Positions 54,302 through 64,000 of a stretch of 64,000 nucleotides of DNA are shown one piece after another (the first letter of the stretch is position 1; each line of letters opens with the position of its first letter). Source of the DNA: Streptomyces sp. CA-210063 (GTDB lineage: Bacteria; Actinomycetota; Actinomycetes; Streptomycetales; Streptomycetaceae); assembly GCF_024612015.1 (NCBI RefSeq), contig NZ_CP102512.1, forward strand, positions 3,906,001-3,970,000, in the 5' to 3' direction. The notes under the pieces were generated by a model. The model worked only from the letters and a program-made list of their open reading frames with translations. It searched no databases and had not been told where the DNA came from. The position numbers were made by a program, and so were the translations under genes.

Positions 54302-54448
54302 AGAGGAAGGAGAACGCGGAGAAGACGCGGCGGGCTGGGGAGAACGAAGCCGCAGCCGGCGGTTCGCCGGATGCGCCGGGTTCCTGACAGGGCGTTACGG
54401 CCGGTACAGCAGGCGGATCCGCACAGTCCAGGCGCCTAGTCTTACGCC

Positions 54449-55222
54449 ATGACTACCGCTCTGATTACGGGATCGACCGCGGGTATCGGTGCCGCCTTCG
54501 CACGGCGGCTGGCGGCGGACGGGCACAACCTGGTCCTGGTGGCGCGTGACACCAAGCGGCTGCGGGAGCAGGCCACGGAGTTGCACGACCGGCACGGCAT
54601 CGAAGCGGAGGTGCTGTCGGCCGACCTGGCGACGGACGACGGCATCGAGTCGGTGGCGAGGCGGCTGGCCGACCGCAAGAGCCCGGTCGACCTGCTGATC
54701 AACAACGCCGGTTTCGGCAACAAGGGCCGCTACCTCGACGTCTCCATGGCCGACGAGCTGAAGATGCTCAAGGTGCACTGCGAGGCGGTCCTGCGGCTGA
54801 CCTCGGCGGCCACCGAGGCCATGCGTGAGCGCGGCCGGGGCGGCGTCGTCAACGTCGCGTCGGTCGCCGCTTTCGTCCCGCGGGGCACGTACGGGGCGTC
54901 CAAGGCCTGGGTCGTGCAGTTCACCCAGGGTGCCGCCCGCGACCTGGCCGGCAGCGGCGTACGGCTCATGGCGTTGTGCCCCGGCTTCGTCCGCACCGAG
55001 TTCCACGACCGGGCCGGCATGGGCACGGACAACATCCCGTCCTGGATGTGGCTCGACGCCGACAAGCTCGTCACCGCGGCCCTCGCCGACCTCTCCCGCG
55101 GCAAGACCGTCTCCATCCCCGACCCGCGCTACAAGACCCTGATGGGCGTGGTGAAGGTGGTGCCGCGGGGGCTGCTGGGCGGGATCAGCTCGAAGACGGG
55201 GCGGAAGTACGGGCCGCGGTAG
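54449..55222 (+). CDS. short-chain dehydrogenase/reductase
   Basis: A 257-residue classical SDR. The cofactor loop is 'TGSTAGIG' (7-14), 'NNAG' at 85-88, and the triad Ser138, Tyr148 and Lys152 in 'YGASKAW'. 'CPGFVRTEF' follows. The Arg at the end of the second strand ('VARDTKRL') suggests NADP(H) use. Substrate unknown. TAGTCT six bases before the ATG and no ribosome site imply a leaderless mRNA. Confidence 0.93.
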   Translation: MTTALITGSTAGIGAAFARRLAADGHNLVLVARDTKRLREQATELHDRHGIEAEVLSADLATDDGIESVARRLADRKSPVDLLINNAGFGNKGRYLDVSMADELKMLKVHCEAVLRLTSAATEAMRERGRGGVVNVASVAAFVPRGTYGASKAWVVQFTQGAARDLAGSGVRLMALCPGFVRTEFHDRAGMGTDNIPSWMWLDADKLVTAALADLSRGKTVSIPDPRYKTLMGVVKVVPRGLLGGISSKTGRKYGPR

Positions 55223-55375
55223 GGGGTTGCCACGGAGTGAAGCGCACGCGCGTATTCCGTTTCCGTCGGCCCGCCAGGGCATGGGGTCGTGATGCCAAAG
55301 GGTGAGAGGGCGGCGCCGCCGGGAGACAATGGAGGTGTTCAACCGGGACCCAGGGGGGCCGGGAGGCGACGCATC

Positions 55376-56083
55376 ATGACATTCGTGCAGCTCATCGACT
55401 GTAAGACCAGCCGGCTCGACGAGATGAACCGGCTGATGGACAGGTGGGTCGAGCAGACCAAGGGGAAGCGGACGGCGACGCACAGTGTGGTCGGCAAGGA
55501 CCGGTCCGACTCGTCGCACATCATCGAGATCGTGGAGTTCCCGTCGTACGAGGAGGCGATGCGGAATTCCGGGCTGCCGGAGACCGATCGGATCTTCCAG
55601 GAGATGGTGGCGCTGTGCGACGAGACGCCCACGTTCACGGATCTGGACGTGGTGCGGGACGAGCAGCTGTACGCGGACACGGCGCGGAGGTTCTTCGAGG
55701 CGCTGGCCACCGAGGGGGAGCTGCCGCCGCTCAACGATCTGCTGGTGGAGGACTTCCACGACCACGATCCCTCCAACCCGCAGGACGTCATCGGCATGGA
55801 CGCGGTCAGGCGCGAGGTCGGGATGTGGCGGACGGGGTTCGACTTCTCGTTCACGGTCGAGGACCAGATCGCGCAGGGTGACCGGGTGTGCACCCGGTGG
55901 ACCTGGAACGGCACGCACAAGGGCGACTTCCTCGGCGTCGCGGCCACCGGGAGGAAGGTCTCCATGGCCGGGACGACCATCCATCGGTGCACGTCCGACG
56001 GGAAGCTCGCCGAGGGCTGGTGGCAGTACGACCGGCTGGGGCTGATGGGACAGCTGGGCGCGCTCGAAGGCCTGGAGCAGTAG
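55376..56083 (+). CDS. SnoaL-like protein with N-terminal dimeric ferredoxin-like domain
   Basis: A 235-residue two-part protein. Residues 1-95 ('MTFVQLIDCKTSRLDEMNRL', then 'HIIEIVEFPSYEEAMRNSGLPE') look like the dimeric alpha/beta barrel of antibiotic-monooxygenase-like proteins. Residues about 105-230 ('DLLVEDFHDHDP', 'FTVEDQIAQGDRVCTRWTWNGTHKGDF') are a SnoaL/ester-cyclase-like fold. The fusion suggests a small-molecule role, but no catalytic set is certain. GGGAGG lies about nine bases before the ATG at 55376. It converges on groEL with a terminator between. Confidence 0.85.
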   Translation: MTFVQLIDCKTSRLDEMNRLMDRWVEQTKGKRTATHSVVGKDRSDSSHIIEIVEFPSYEEAMRNSGLPETDRIFQEMVALCDETPTFTDLDVVRDEQLYADTARRFFEALATEGELPPLNDLLVEDFHDHDPSNPQDVIGMDAVRREVGMWRTGFDFSFTVEDQIAQGDRVCTRWTWNGTHKGDFLGVAATGRKVSMAGTTIHRCTSDGKLAEGWWQYDRLGLMGQLGALEGLEQ

Positions 56084-56090
56084 GACGACG

Positions 56091-56125
56091 CGAAGGCCCG
56101 GCACCCCAGGGGTGCCGGGCCTTCG
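56091..56125. terminator. bidirectional hairpin terminator
   Basis: A perfect 17-bp inverted repeat with a one-base centre, between the converging SnoaL and groEL genes. Confidence 0.85.
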
Positions 56126-56154
56126 TACTGAGTGGCCTTCGTGCTGACTGAAGG

Positions 56155-57792
<1,638 letters not shown>

Positions 57793-57826
57793 TCAGCCCT
57801 CTCGGAAATTTTGGGAGAACGAACTA

Positions 57827-57871
57827 CGCCCCCGGCGCCCGGCTTCCTGACGGTCGCGGGGGCCGGGGGCG
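57827..57871 (-). terminator. hairpin between groES and groEL1
   Basis: 10-bp arms CGCCCCCGGC and complement around a 25-base loop, in the intercistronic gap. It could reduce read-through or stabilise the groES mRNA. Confidence 0.5.
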
Positions 57872-57895
57872 CAGCTCACTGCAAAACTGGGTGAA

Positions 57896-58204
57896 TTACT
57901 TCTCGATGATCGCGAGCACGTCGCGAGCCGAGAGGACGAGGTACTCCTCGCCGTTGTACTTCACCTCGGTGCCGCCGTACTTGCTGTACAGCACGATGTC
58001 GCCGGTCTTCACGTCGAGCGGAAGACGCTCGCCGTTCTCGAAGCGGCCCGGGCCCACGGCCAGGACGACGCCCTCCTGGGGCTTCTCCTTGGCCGTGTCC
58101 GGGATGACCAGGCCAGAGGCCGTGGTCTGCTCGGCGTCGAGCGGCTGGACCACAATGCGGTCCTCAAGCGGCTTGATGGCAACCTTGGAGCTGGTGGTCG
58201 TCAC
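57896..58204 (-). CDS. groES: co-chaperonin GroES
   Basis: A 102-residue GroES lid. '[35 protein letters not shown]' territory covers the N-terminal strand and mobile loop, and '[30 protein letters not shown]' the C-terminal half. It caps the GroEL ring. GTG start with GGGGGAGG seven bases upstream. Two CIRCE operators lie upstream; first gene of the groES-groEL1 operon. Confidence 0.98.
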   Translation of the reverse strand: MTTTSSKVAIKPLEDRIVVQPLDAEQTTASGLVIPDTAKEKPQEGVVLAVGPGRFENGERLPLDVKTGDIVLYSKYGGTEVKYNGEEYLVLSARDVLAIIEK

Positions 58205-58303
58205 GATCCGACCTCCCCCTTCGGAGATCTCACGGGGTTAACTGTCTGAGGTGGCGACCAGGTGGATCCGTCGTCGCGGGTGCCGGACCTGCCCGTCGCG
58301 TAG

Positions 58304-58330
58304 TTGGCACTCTCCAGGGGGGAGTGCCAG
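58304..58330 (-). promoter_or_regulatory. CIRCE operator 1 (HrcA)
   Basis: TTGGCACTC-N9-GAGTGCCAG, with imperfect arms that match the CIRCE consensus TTAGCACTC-N9-GAGTGCTAA. About 100 bases upstream of groES. Confidence 0.85.
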
Positions 58331-58335
58331 ACCTG

Positions 58336-58365
58336 AGACTATGACCGCGATTAGCACTCGGTCAA
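58336..58365 (-). promoter_or_regulatory. groES promoter
   Basis: TTGACC (-35, complement of 58360-58365) and TAGTCT (-10, complement of 58336-58341), 18 bases apart. The -35 lies inside CIRCE 2. Confidence 0.75.
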
Positions 58366-58377
58366 GCGGACTGCTAA
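58351..58377 (-). promoter_or_regulatory. CIRCE operator 2 (HrcA)
   Basis: TTAGCACTC-N9-GACTGCTAA, one base from the consensus and overlapping the -35 box, so HrcA binding would block the polymerase. Confidence 0.9.
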
Positions 58378-58431
58378 TCGCGTCCGCCGGAGGCAGCCCC
58401 CTGGTGAGCGTCAGAGGTGGTCCTTCGAGCG

Positions 58432-59712
58432 TCAGAGGTAGTCCTCCAGGCGGCCCACCGTCAGGCCCTGCTCCTGGATCCGGCGCAGCAGTCTCGTCGT
58501 CATCCGGGTGAGTGTCGCGCCGTTCAGCTGAGCCGGGCCCCGGAATTGGGCCAGGACGATGTCGCCGGGGCGGAGGTGGTCGCCGACGGCGTAGCGGAGG
58601 TCGGTGATCTGCATGGACGCGCGCCACAGGACGACCGCCCAGATGCCGCAGTCAGCGGCGGCGCGGAGCGTGGTGGTGTCGTAGACGCCGTAGGGCGGGC
58701 GGAAGAGGGTCGGCCGGATGCCGAAGCGCTGCTTGAGCTTGTTCTGCTGGCCGCAGATCTCGGCGCGCTGTCCGGCGTACGGCAGGCCGCGCAGGGCGGT
58801 GTGGTCGAGGGTGTGGTTCTGCACGGTCGCGCCGACCGCGCGCAGCCGGGCGAAGTGGCCGTAGCCCGGCCCGACGACGCTGTCCGTCAGGAACATGCTC
58901 ACCGGGAGCCGTAGTTCACGGACCATCTCGACGAACCGCGGGTCCCTCTCGGCCCCGTCGTCGTACGTCAGGAAGACGACCTTGTCGCGGGTCGCAACCC
59001 GATCGACGACCGGAGCCAGCCCGGGGTCGGCCGCGCGGGGCGCGGGCGGCCGGTCGGGGGGCTGGGGTGCGGGGGCGAGCGGCTCGGAGAGGCCCCAGCG
59101 GCGGTAGGGGGGTGAGTGGGGGTGGGGGGAGGCGCCTGCGCCGGGGGCGCGGGCGCCTGCGCCGGAGTTGGGGGCGGGGGCGGGGCTGGGGGCTCCCGCG
59201 CCCGGGTTGGGGGCGGGGGCGTCCGCGCCGGGAGTGGGGGCGGGAGCGCCTGTGCCGTGGCCTGGGGCGGGGGCGGGGGCATCTGCGCCGGGAGTGAGGA
59301 CGGGGGCGCCCACGCCGAGGCTGGGGGCGGGGGCGCCCGCGCCTGGGCGGGTGGCGCTCGTGCCGGGCCTGGCGCCGGGGGCGCCTACGCCGGGCCCAGG
59401 GACGGGAGCGCCCGCGCGGGGGCCAGAGGCGCCCGCGCGGGGGCCAGGGCCGGCCACCCCCGTCCCGCTCGGCTGCGAGCCCGGCGGCGCCGATGTCGCT
59501 GTCGGCCGTGTCGCCGGCGACGACGTCGATGACGGCGACGGCGACGGCGACGGTCCGTGTGTCGGCAGCCGTCCCTCCGCCGCCACCTCGCTTCCCGGCC
59601 CCTCGGCGGGGTCGGCGTGATCGGTGGCGCACCCGGCGAGGAGCAGGGCGGCGAGGGCCGTGAGGGCGGGCCCACGTCCTCCGCGCACCCCATAACCGCC
59701 GGGCCCCCTCAC
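58432..59712 (-). CDS. NodB-type polysaccharide deacetylase lipoprotein, motif 5 changed
   Basis: A 426-residue lipoprotein with lipobox 'LLLAGC', a very long Pro/Ala/Gly-rich linker (about 35-215) and a C-terminal NodB domain. Motif 1 'FLTYDDGAE', motif 2 'QNHTLDHT' and motif 3 'FRPPYGVYD' are present, but the motif-5 'LxH' is 'VLAQF' (Gln for His), unlike its neighbour ('VLSHF'). Removal of acetyl from wall or other glycans is possible but questionable. GTG at 59712 overlaps the upstream gene's stop by four bases, with GGAGG before it, so they are coupled. Confidence 0.9.
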   Translation of the reverse strand: MRGPGGYGVRGGRGPALTALAALLLAGCATDHADPAEGPGSEVAAEGRLPTHGPSPSPSPSSTSSPATRPTATSAPPGSQPSGTGVAGPGPRAGASGPRAGAPVPGPGVGAPGARPGTSATRPGAGAPAPSLGVGAPVLTPGADAPAPAPGHGTGAPAPTPGADAPAPNPGAGAPSPAPAPNSGAGARAPGAGASPHPHSPPYRRWGLSEPLAPAPQPPDRPPAPRAADPGLAPVVDRVATRDKVVFLTYDDGAERDPRFVEMVRELRLPVSMFLTDSVVGPGYGHFARLRAVGATVQNHTLDHTALRGLPYAGQRAEICGQQNKLKQRFGIRPTLFRPPYGVYDTTTLRAAADCGIWAVVLWRASMQITDLRYAVGDHLRPGDIVLAQFRGPAQLNGATLTRMTTRLLRRIQEQGLTVGRLEDYL

Positions 59713-60698
59713 AGGTAGTCCTCCAGCCGCGCCACCGCGTACCCCTCGGCGGTCACCCGGTTCAGGAAGCGGCGGATCATGTCGGGCATGGTGCCCTTCC
59801 ACTCGCCCCGGCCCCGGAAGTGGCTGAGGACGATGTCGCCGTGGCGGAGCTCGCCGTCCGACTCGCGGTGCTCCCAGCGGTCGACGAAGACCTCCTCGTT
59901 CCAGAGCGGAACGGCCTTGACGCCGCAGACCTTGGCGGCGCGGAGGGTGTCCTGGTCGTAGCTGCCGTACGGCGGCCGGAAGAGCGTGGGCCGTTTGCCG
60001 TACCGCTTCTCGATCACGTCCTGCATGCCGCAGATCTCGCGCTTCTGGTCGGCGTACGAGAGGGCGGGCAGGTAGCGGTGGTTGAGGGTGTGGTTGTCGA
60101 GTACGACGCCACGGTCGCGCATCCGCTCGAAGTAGCCGTAGTCCTCCTTGACCAGGTAGTCGCTGAGGAAGGCGGTGTACGGGACCTTCAGCTCGCTCAT
60201 CATGCGCAGGAACGCGGGGTCCTTCTCGGCGCCGTCGTCGATGGTGAGGAAGACGACCTTGTGGCGGGTGGGGACGGTGGTGAAGACCGGCGGCAGGCCG
60301 TCCTCCACCTGCCCGTCGACCTCGAATCCCTTACGGGTCCTGAGCTCCGGCTTCTTCGCCGGGGGCGGGGGCGGGATCAGCGGCACCCCGGCCAGCCCCC
60401 AGCGCTTCGCGGCGGCGGCCCGCGCGGCGTGCGCCCGGCGCAACTGCGTGGCGTACGCGTCCAGGGCACGGGCGGCGGGTGCGTCGAGCGGCCGCCGCGG
60501 CTGGCCGTGCACGGGTCGCCCGGTCCCCCGCTGTTCGGCGGTGCCCGTCTCCGCAGCCTCCTCGGTACCGCCGCCGGCGCACCCGGACGCGATGACCGCT
60601 GCGGCGAGCACGGCGACACCACCCCGGGCACCGCCGCTCCCCCTCCAGAGACGCGCCCACTTCGCACCCTTTAGATCATTTTGTCGTACGAATCGCAT
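59709..60698 (-). CDS. NodB-type polysaccharide deacetylase lipoprotein
   Basis: A 329-residue lipoprotein (lipobox 'VIASGC') with a short basic N-terminus, a helix-rich linker and a NodB domain: 'FLTIDDGAE', 'DNHTLNHR', 'FRPPYGSYD' and 'IVLSHFRG'. All motifs are intact, so it probably deacetylates a cell-wall or secreted glycan outside the membrane. The ATG at 60698 is chosen over 60779 because the residues before it have no lipoprotein features; GAGG is about ten bases upstream. It is the first gene of the pair, overlapping the next by four bases. Confidence 0.9.
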   Translation of the reverse strand: MRFVRQNDLKGAKWARLWRGSGGARGGVAVLAAAVIASGCAGGGTEEAAETGTAEQRGTGRPVHGQPRRPLDAPAARALDAYATQLRRAHAARAAAAKRWGLAGVPLIPPPPPAKKPELRTRKGFEVDGQVEDGLPPVFTTVPTRHKVVFLTIDDGAEKDPAFLRMMSELKVPYTAFLSDYLVKEDYGYFERMRDRGVVLDNHTLNHRYLPALSYADQKREICGMQDVIEKRYGKRPTLFRPPYGSYDQDTLRAAKVCGVKAVPLWNEEVFVDRWEHRESDGELRHGDIVLSHFRGRGEWKGTMPDMIRRFLNRVTAEGYAVARLEDYL

Positions 60699-60808
60699 GG
60701 CGCCGCATCCTCGCAGGACAGCCCGTCCCCACCGCCCCGACACCGCCACCGGACCGCGACCATCCACCGAGTGGCCCACACCTCCTCCGCCTGACCGACA
60801 ATGGCCCG

Positions 60809-61990
60809 GTGAACGACCTCGACCCCGCCGTCTTCCTCGCCCCCCTCCTCACCCCCGAGGGCCGCGCCCTCCTCGACGAGGTGCGCGGCACCGAACCGGC
60901 GCGGGAGCTGGCCGTGGCGACCCGGCTGCGCCGCGACCACCCGGCGGCACTCGTGTCGGCGGCGATGGCGCAGGCGCTGCTGCGGCAGCGGGCTGCGGTG
61001 AAGTTCGGGGCGGCGGACGCGGAGCGGATGTTCTTCACGCCGAACGGGGTCGAACAGTCGACGCGGGCGAGCGTGGCGACGTACCGGGCGGAGCGGATGC
61101 GCGCGCTGGGCGTGACCTCGGTCGCCGACCTGTGCTGCGGTATCGGCGGCGACGCGCTCGCGCTCGCCCGGGCCGGCATCCGGGTCCTGGCCGTCGACCA
61201 CGACCCCCTGACGGTGGCGGTGGCCCGCGCGAACGCCGACGCGCTCGGCCTCGCCGACCTGATCGAGGTGCGGGAGGCGGACGTCACGGAGGTGGACGTC
61301 TCCCCGTACGACGCGGTCTTCGTGGACCCGGCGAGGCGCGGCGGCCGCGGCCGGATCTTCGACCCGGAGGCCTACTCGCCCCCGCTCTCCTGGGCCGTCG
61401 CCACCGCCCTCAAGTCCCCGCGCGCAGCTCTGAAGATCGCCCCGGGCATCCCCCACGAGGCGATCCCCGGCGAGGCCGAGGCTGAGTGGATCTCTGACGC
61501 GGGGGACGTGAAGGAGGCGGTGCTCTGGTTCGGCACGGGGACGGCGGGCGCCGTGCGGGCGACCCTGCTGCCCGGGCCCCGGGCCCTGCTCGGCCGCGGC
61601 CTGCCCGATCCCCAAGTCCGGTCCGTGGGGCGGTACTTGTACGAGCCCGACGGCGCCGTCATCCGGGCCCACCTCGTCGCCGAGGTCGCCGAGGACCTGG
61701 GAGGCGGGCTGATCGACCCCACGATCGCCTACATCACCGCCGACGAACACCACGTCACCCCGTACGCCACGGCCTACGAGATCACCGACCAACTGCCCTT
61801 CAACGTCAAGAAGTTGAAGGCCCTGCTGCGGGAGCGCGAGGTCGGCATCCTGACCGTGAAGAAGCGGGGGTCGGCCGTCGAGCCGGAGGAACTACGGAAG
61901 AAGGTCAAGCCGCAGGGACGCAACTCGGCGACGGTCTTCCTGACCCGGGTGGCGGGAGCGCCGACGATGCTGATCGGACGCCCGGCCTAG
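60809..61990 (+). CDS. class I SAM methyltransferase, THUMP-like
   Basis: A 393-residue protein. 'VADLCCGIGGDALALARAG' is the SAM motif I; 'VDHDPLTVAVARANADALG' motif II and 'VFVDPARRGGRGRIFDPE' motif IV. The C-terminal THUMP-associated region ('QLPFNVKKLKALLREREVGIL') suggests an RNA or related nucleic-acid substrate, but this is inference. GTG at 60809 has GACAAT six bases upstream, so it may be leaderless. A tandem repeat begins at its stop codon. Divergent from the NodB genes. Confidence 0.9.
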   Translation: MNDLDPAVFLAPLLTPEGRALLDEVRGTEPARELAVATRLRRDHPAALVSAAMAQALLRQRAAVKFGAADAERMFFTPNGVEQSTRASVATYRAERMRALGVTSVADLCCGIGGDALALARAGIRVLAVDHDPLTVAVARANADALGLADLIEVREADVTEVDVSPYDAVFVDPARRGGRGRIFDPEAYSPPLSWAVATALKSPRAALKIAPGIPHEAIPGEAEAEWISDAGDVKEAVLWFGTGTAGAVRATLLPGPRALLGRGLPDPQVRSVGRYLYEPDGAVIRAHLVAEVAEDLGGGLIDPTIAYITADEHHVTPYATAYEITDQLPFNVKKLKALLREREVGILTVKKRGSAVEPEELRKKVKPQGRNSATVFLTRVAGAPTMLIGRPA

Positions 61991-62028
61991 GGCGGACGCC
62001 CGGCCTAGGGCGGACGCCCGGCCTAGGG
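61975..62028 (+). repeat. 18-bp tandem repeat over the methyltransferase stop codon
   Basis: Three copies of CGGACGCCCGGCCTAGGG. The first contains the TAG stop at 61988-61990, so each extra copy carries another potential stop. Confidence 0.85.
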
Positions 62029-62049
62029 CGGACATCCGCCTCCAGCCGG

Positions 62050-62320
62050 TCCCGGTGCTGGTCCCGGTCCCGGTGCTGGTCCCGGTCCCGGTGCTGGTCC
62101 CAGCCCCGAACCCGGCCTGGGCCCCGGTATCGGACCGGACCCTGCCCCGGACCTGGTCGGGGCCCCGGACCGGACCCTGCCCCTGGCCCCAGGCCCAGGG
62201 CCTGGGGCCAGGGGCCTGGGGCAGGGGCCTGGGGCCTGGGGCAGGGGCCTGGGGCCTGGGGCAGGGGCCTGGGGCAGGGCCTGGGGCAGGGCCTGGGGCA
62301 GGGCCTGGGCCCAGGGCCCC
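62050..62320. repeat. compound minisatellite (GGTCCCGGTGCTGG and CCTGGGGCAGGG types)
   Basis: Three 18-bp units CCGGTGCTGGTCCCGGTC run from about 62050 to 62103, followed by C-rich filler and then many short units of GGGGCCTGGGGCAG type (about 62190-62310). No gene is present. Confidence 0.75.
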
Positions 62321-62683
62321 CGCCACAGTCTCGGCCCCGGTCTCAGCCCGGACCTTGGCCCGGTCTCGGCCCCTGGACCCGGTCCAGGCCGGTGCCGGCC
62401 ACCTCAGCCGACTCCCCCGTCACCCGCCTTCAGCCGGTCCCGCTCTGGGCCTTGGTCTCGGCCCCGGCCGGTGACCGGTGACCGGTGACGGCGGTCACCT
62501 CAGCCGAGTCCCCCCGTCACCGACCCCCGCCGGTCCGGTCTCGCCCCGGCCGACGGCCACCTGAGCCGACTCCCCCGTCGCCCACCCCAACCGGTCCCAC
62601 TCCCTCCCCCGGCCGACGGCCACCTCAGCCGACTCCCCCGTCGCCCACCCCCCGTCCTCCCTCAGCCGCCCTCGCCGGCCCCC
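62321..62683. repeat. degenerate 63-bp tandem repeat
   Basis: A block with core CACCTCAGCCGACTCCCCCG recurs near 62400, 62496, 62559 and 62622, the last three at 63-bp spacing and the last two nearly identical over 45 bases. No gene is present before the sigma factor stop. Confidence 0.7.
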
Positions 62684-64000
62684 TCAGTCCCCCTCCTCCG
62701 CCCGCGCCAGCAGCAGGGCCCGCTCCCGCTCGTTCCGCGCCAGGTCGGCCGCCCGTAGGAACTCGGCGCGGGCCTCGGCCCTGCGCCCGAGCCGCCGTAG
62801 CAGGTCCCCGCGCACACTCGGCAGCAAGTGGTAGTCGCGGAGGGCGGGTTCGGCGGCCAGGTGGTCCACGATCTCCAGGGCGGGGCCCGGGCCGTCCGCC
62901 ATCGAGACGGCGACCGCACGGTTCAGCTCCACCACGGGGGACGGGGAGCGGGCGACGAGCAGGGCGTACAGGGTGGCGATCCGGCTCCAGTCCGTCTCCT
63001 CGTACGTGTGGGCTTGGGCGTGGCACGCTGCGATCGCGGCCTGGAGGGCGTACGGGCCCGGCGCGCCCGTGGCGGTGGCGGTGGCGCGGCCGAGGGCGGT
63101 GAAGCCGCGGGCGATGAGGAGGCGGTTCCAGCGGCGGCGGTCCTGGTCCTTCAACAGGACCGGCTCCCCGGAGGGTCCCGTGCGGGTGGCGGCCCGCGAC
63201 TCCTGGAGCTCCAAGAGGGCCACCAAGCCGTGTACTTCGGGTTCCTTGGGCATCAACTGGGCGAGGACACGGGCGAGTCGGAGGGCGTCCTCGCAGAGGG
63301 CGGGGCGCAGCAGGTCGTCGCCGGCGGTGGCCGCGTACCCCTCGTTGAAGATCAGGTAGATGACCTCCAGCACGGAGGCGAGGCGGGCATCGCGGTCGGG
63401 GCCGTAGGGGACCTCGAAGGCGACGGCCTTGGCGGCGAGGGTGCGTTTGGCGCGCACGATGCGCTGGGCGATCGTCGCCTCGGGGGCCAGGAAGGCGCGG
63501 GCGATCTCGGTGGTGGTCAGGCCGCCGAGGAGGCGGAGGGTGAGCGCGATGCGGGCCTCGGCGGAGAGCACCGGGTGGCAGGCCGTGAAGACGAGGCGGA
63601 GCAGGTCGTCGTCGATGTCGTCCGGGTCGGACGGCTGATCGAGATACGGCCCCGCCGCCTCCAGGTCCCGGCCCACCTCCGCCAGCTTCCGCGCATACCG
63701 CTCCCGGCGGCGCACGAGGTCGATCGCCCGGTGCTTGGCCGTGGTCATCAGCCAGGCGCCCGGGTTGTCCGGCACCCCGTCCCGAGGCCACTGCTCCAGC
63801 GCCACGACCAGCGCGTCCTGCGCCAGCTCCTCCGCGATACCGACGTCCCGCACGATCCGCGCGACCCCGGCGATGAGCCGGGGCGACTCCATCCGGAAGA
63901 CGGTTTCGATGGCCGTGCCGGGTTCCGAATCCGAGGTGAGGGTGGGGGTGGAGTCGGAATCCGGGGTGGGGGCGGGATCGGAATCCGGGGTGGGGCCGGT
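62684..64000 (-). CDS. ECF sigma factor (ECF42-like), 5' end outside the window
   Basis: At least 438 residues of an ECF42-type factor: sigma region 2 ('ARIVRDVGIAEELAQDALVVALEQWP', 'NPGAWLMTTAKHRAIDLVRR'), sigma region 4 ('LLRLVFTACHPVLSAEARIALTLRLLGGLTTTEIARAFL') and a long C-terminal helical TPR-like domain ('PSPVVELNRAVAVSMADGPGPALEIVDHL'). The family is normally paired with a DGPF/YCII gene, which could lie beyond the edge. The frame has no start codon in the window upstream of 63892, and before 'AIETVFRMESPRLIAG' it reads Asp/Ser/Pro/Thr-rich text. The true start lies past position 64000. Confidence 0.88.
   Translation of the reverse strand, partial: TGPTPDSDPAPTPDSDSTPTLTSDSEPGTAIETVFRMESPRLIAGVARIVRDVGIAEELAQDALVVALEQWPRDGVPDNPGAWLMTTAKHRAIDLVRRRERYARKLAEVGRDLEAAGPYLDQPSDPDDIDDDLLRLVFTACHPVLSAEARIALTLRLLGGLTTTEIARAFLAPEATIAQRIVRAKRTLAAKAVAFEVPYGPDRDARLASVLEVIYLIFNEGYAATAGDDLLRPALCEDALRLARVLAQLMPKEPEVHGLVALLELQESRAATRTGPSGEPVLLKDQDRRRWNRLLIARGFTALGRATATATGAPGPYALQAAIAACHAQAHTYEETDWSRIATLYALLVARSPSPVVELNRAVAVSMADGPGPALEIVDHLAAEPALRDYHLLPSVRGDLLRRLGRRAEARAEFLRAADLARNERERALLLARAEEGD

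Noticed and set aside
62050..62683. A CRISPR array in the repeat-rich region
   Set aside because: Units are directly adjacent or degenerate, without unique spacers of constant length, and no cas gene is present.

Overview
The window is a high-GC, gene-dense piece of a Streptomyces chromosome. Evidence: third codon positions are almost all G or C, GTG starts are frequent, and actinomycete developmental genes are present (bldM, whiD, a ShbA/SigD-type sigma factor). The gene order groES-groEL1 / whiD / bldM / sigma / guaB / guaB3 / glpD / kinase cluster / guaA / pcrA / icmB agrees with the S. coelicolor core region around SCO4761-SCO4800 as I remember it. That is recall, not a database result. 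I see no insertion sequence, prophage, tRNA, rRNA or CRISPR array; this is core chromosome decorated with intergenic repeats.

Layout. 1-10.4 kb: the small B12 subunit of isobutyryl-CoA mutase (icmB), a lipase-like hydrolase, an M23 (LytM) envelope peptidase, the helicase pcrA, and two NlpC/P60 hydrolases, the first behind a ydaO-type c-di-AMP riboswitch. 10.5-14.8 kb: an envelope-stress module made of a NarL-type regulator, a histidine kinase with a fused PspC domain, a divergent PspC/toastrack membrane protein and a small membrane partner. 14.9-20.1 kb: a DoxX protein, a multi-TM protein, a DUF4429-SHOCT protein, a class II aldolase-like protein and a PPOX-fold protein. 20.1-27.4 kb: guaA, then aroQ (chorismate mutase) behind an attenuator with a Phe/Tyr leader peptide, a lipoprotein with a Crp-like operator, a GMC (cholesterol-oxidase-like) enzyme and an aldehyde dehydrogenase.

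27.6-43.5 kb: a cluster of six Hanks-type kinase genes on one strand, interrupted by a diacylglycerol-kinase-like gene and a secreted hydrolase. Five look catalytically competent; the sixth is a clear pseudokinase split by a roughly 330-residue disordered insert. None has PASTA repeats. Each ends in one membrane span and an outer domain that, at least in four of them, shares a pattern suggesting one sensor fold. I consider this the most system-like region.

43.8-64 kb: glpD, a nucleotide-sugar dehydrogenase lacking its catalytic Cys, guaB3 and guaB, the ShbA-like sigma gene, bldM (with a well-matched sigma-BldN promoter), whiD, LysR, MOSC, SDR and SnoaL genes, groEL1/groES with two CIRCE operators, two overlapping NodB deacetylase lipoproteins (one missing its motif-5 His), a THUMP-like methyltransferase, a block of tandem repeats, and an ECF sigma factor running off the right edge.

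Themes. Many genes concern the cell envelope (peptidoglycan hydrolases, PspC stress system, sensor kinases, NodB enzymes), alongside purine synthesis (guaA, guaB, guaB3) and sporulation control. Several genes appear leaderless, with a -10-like hexamer six or seven bases before the start codon.
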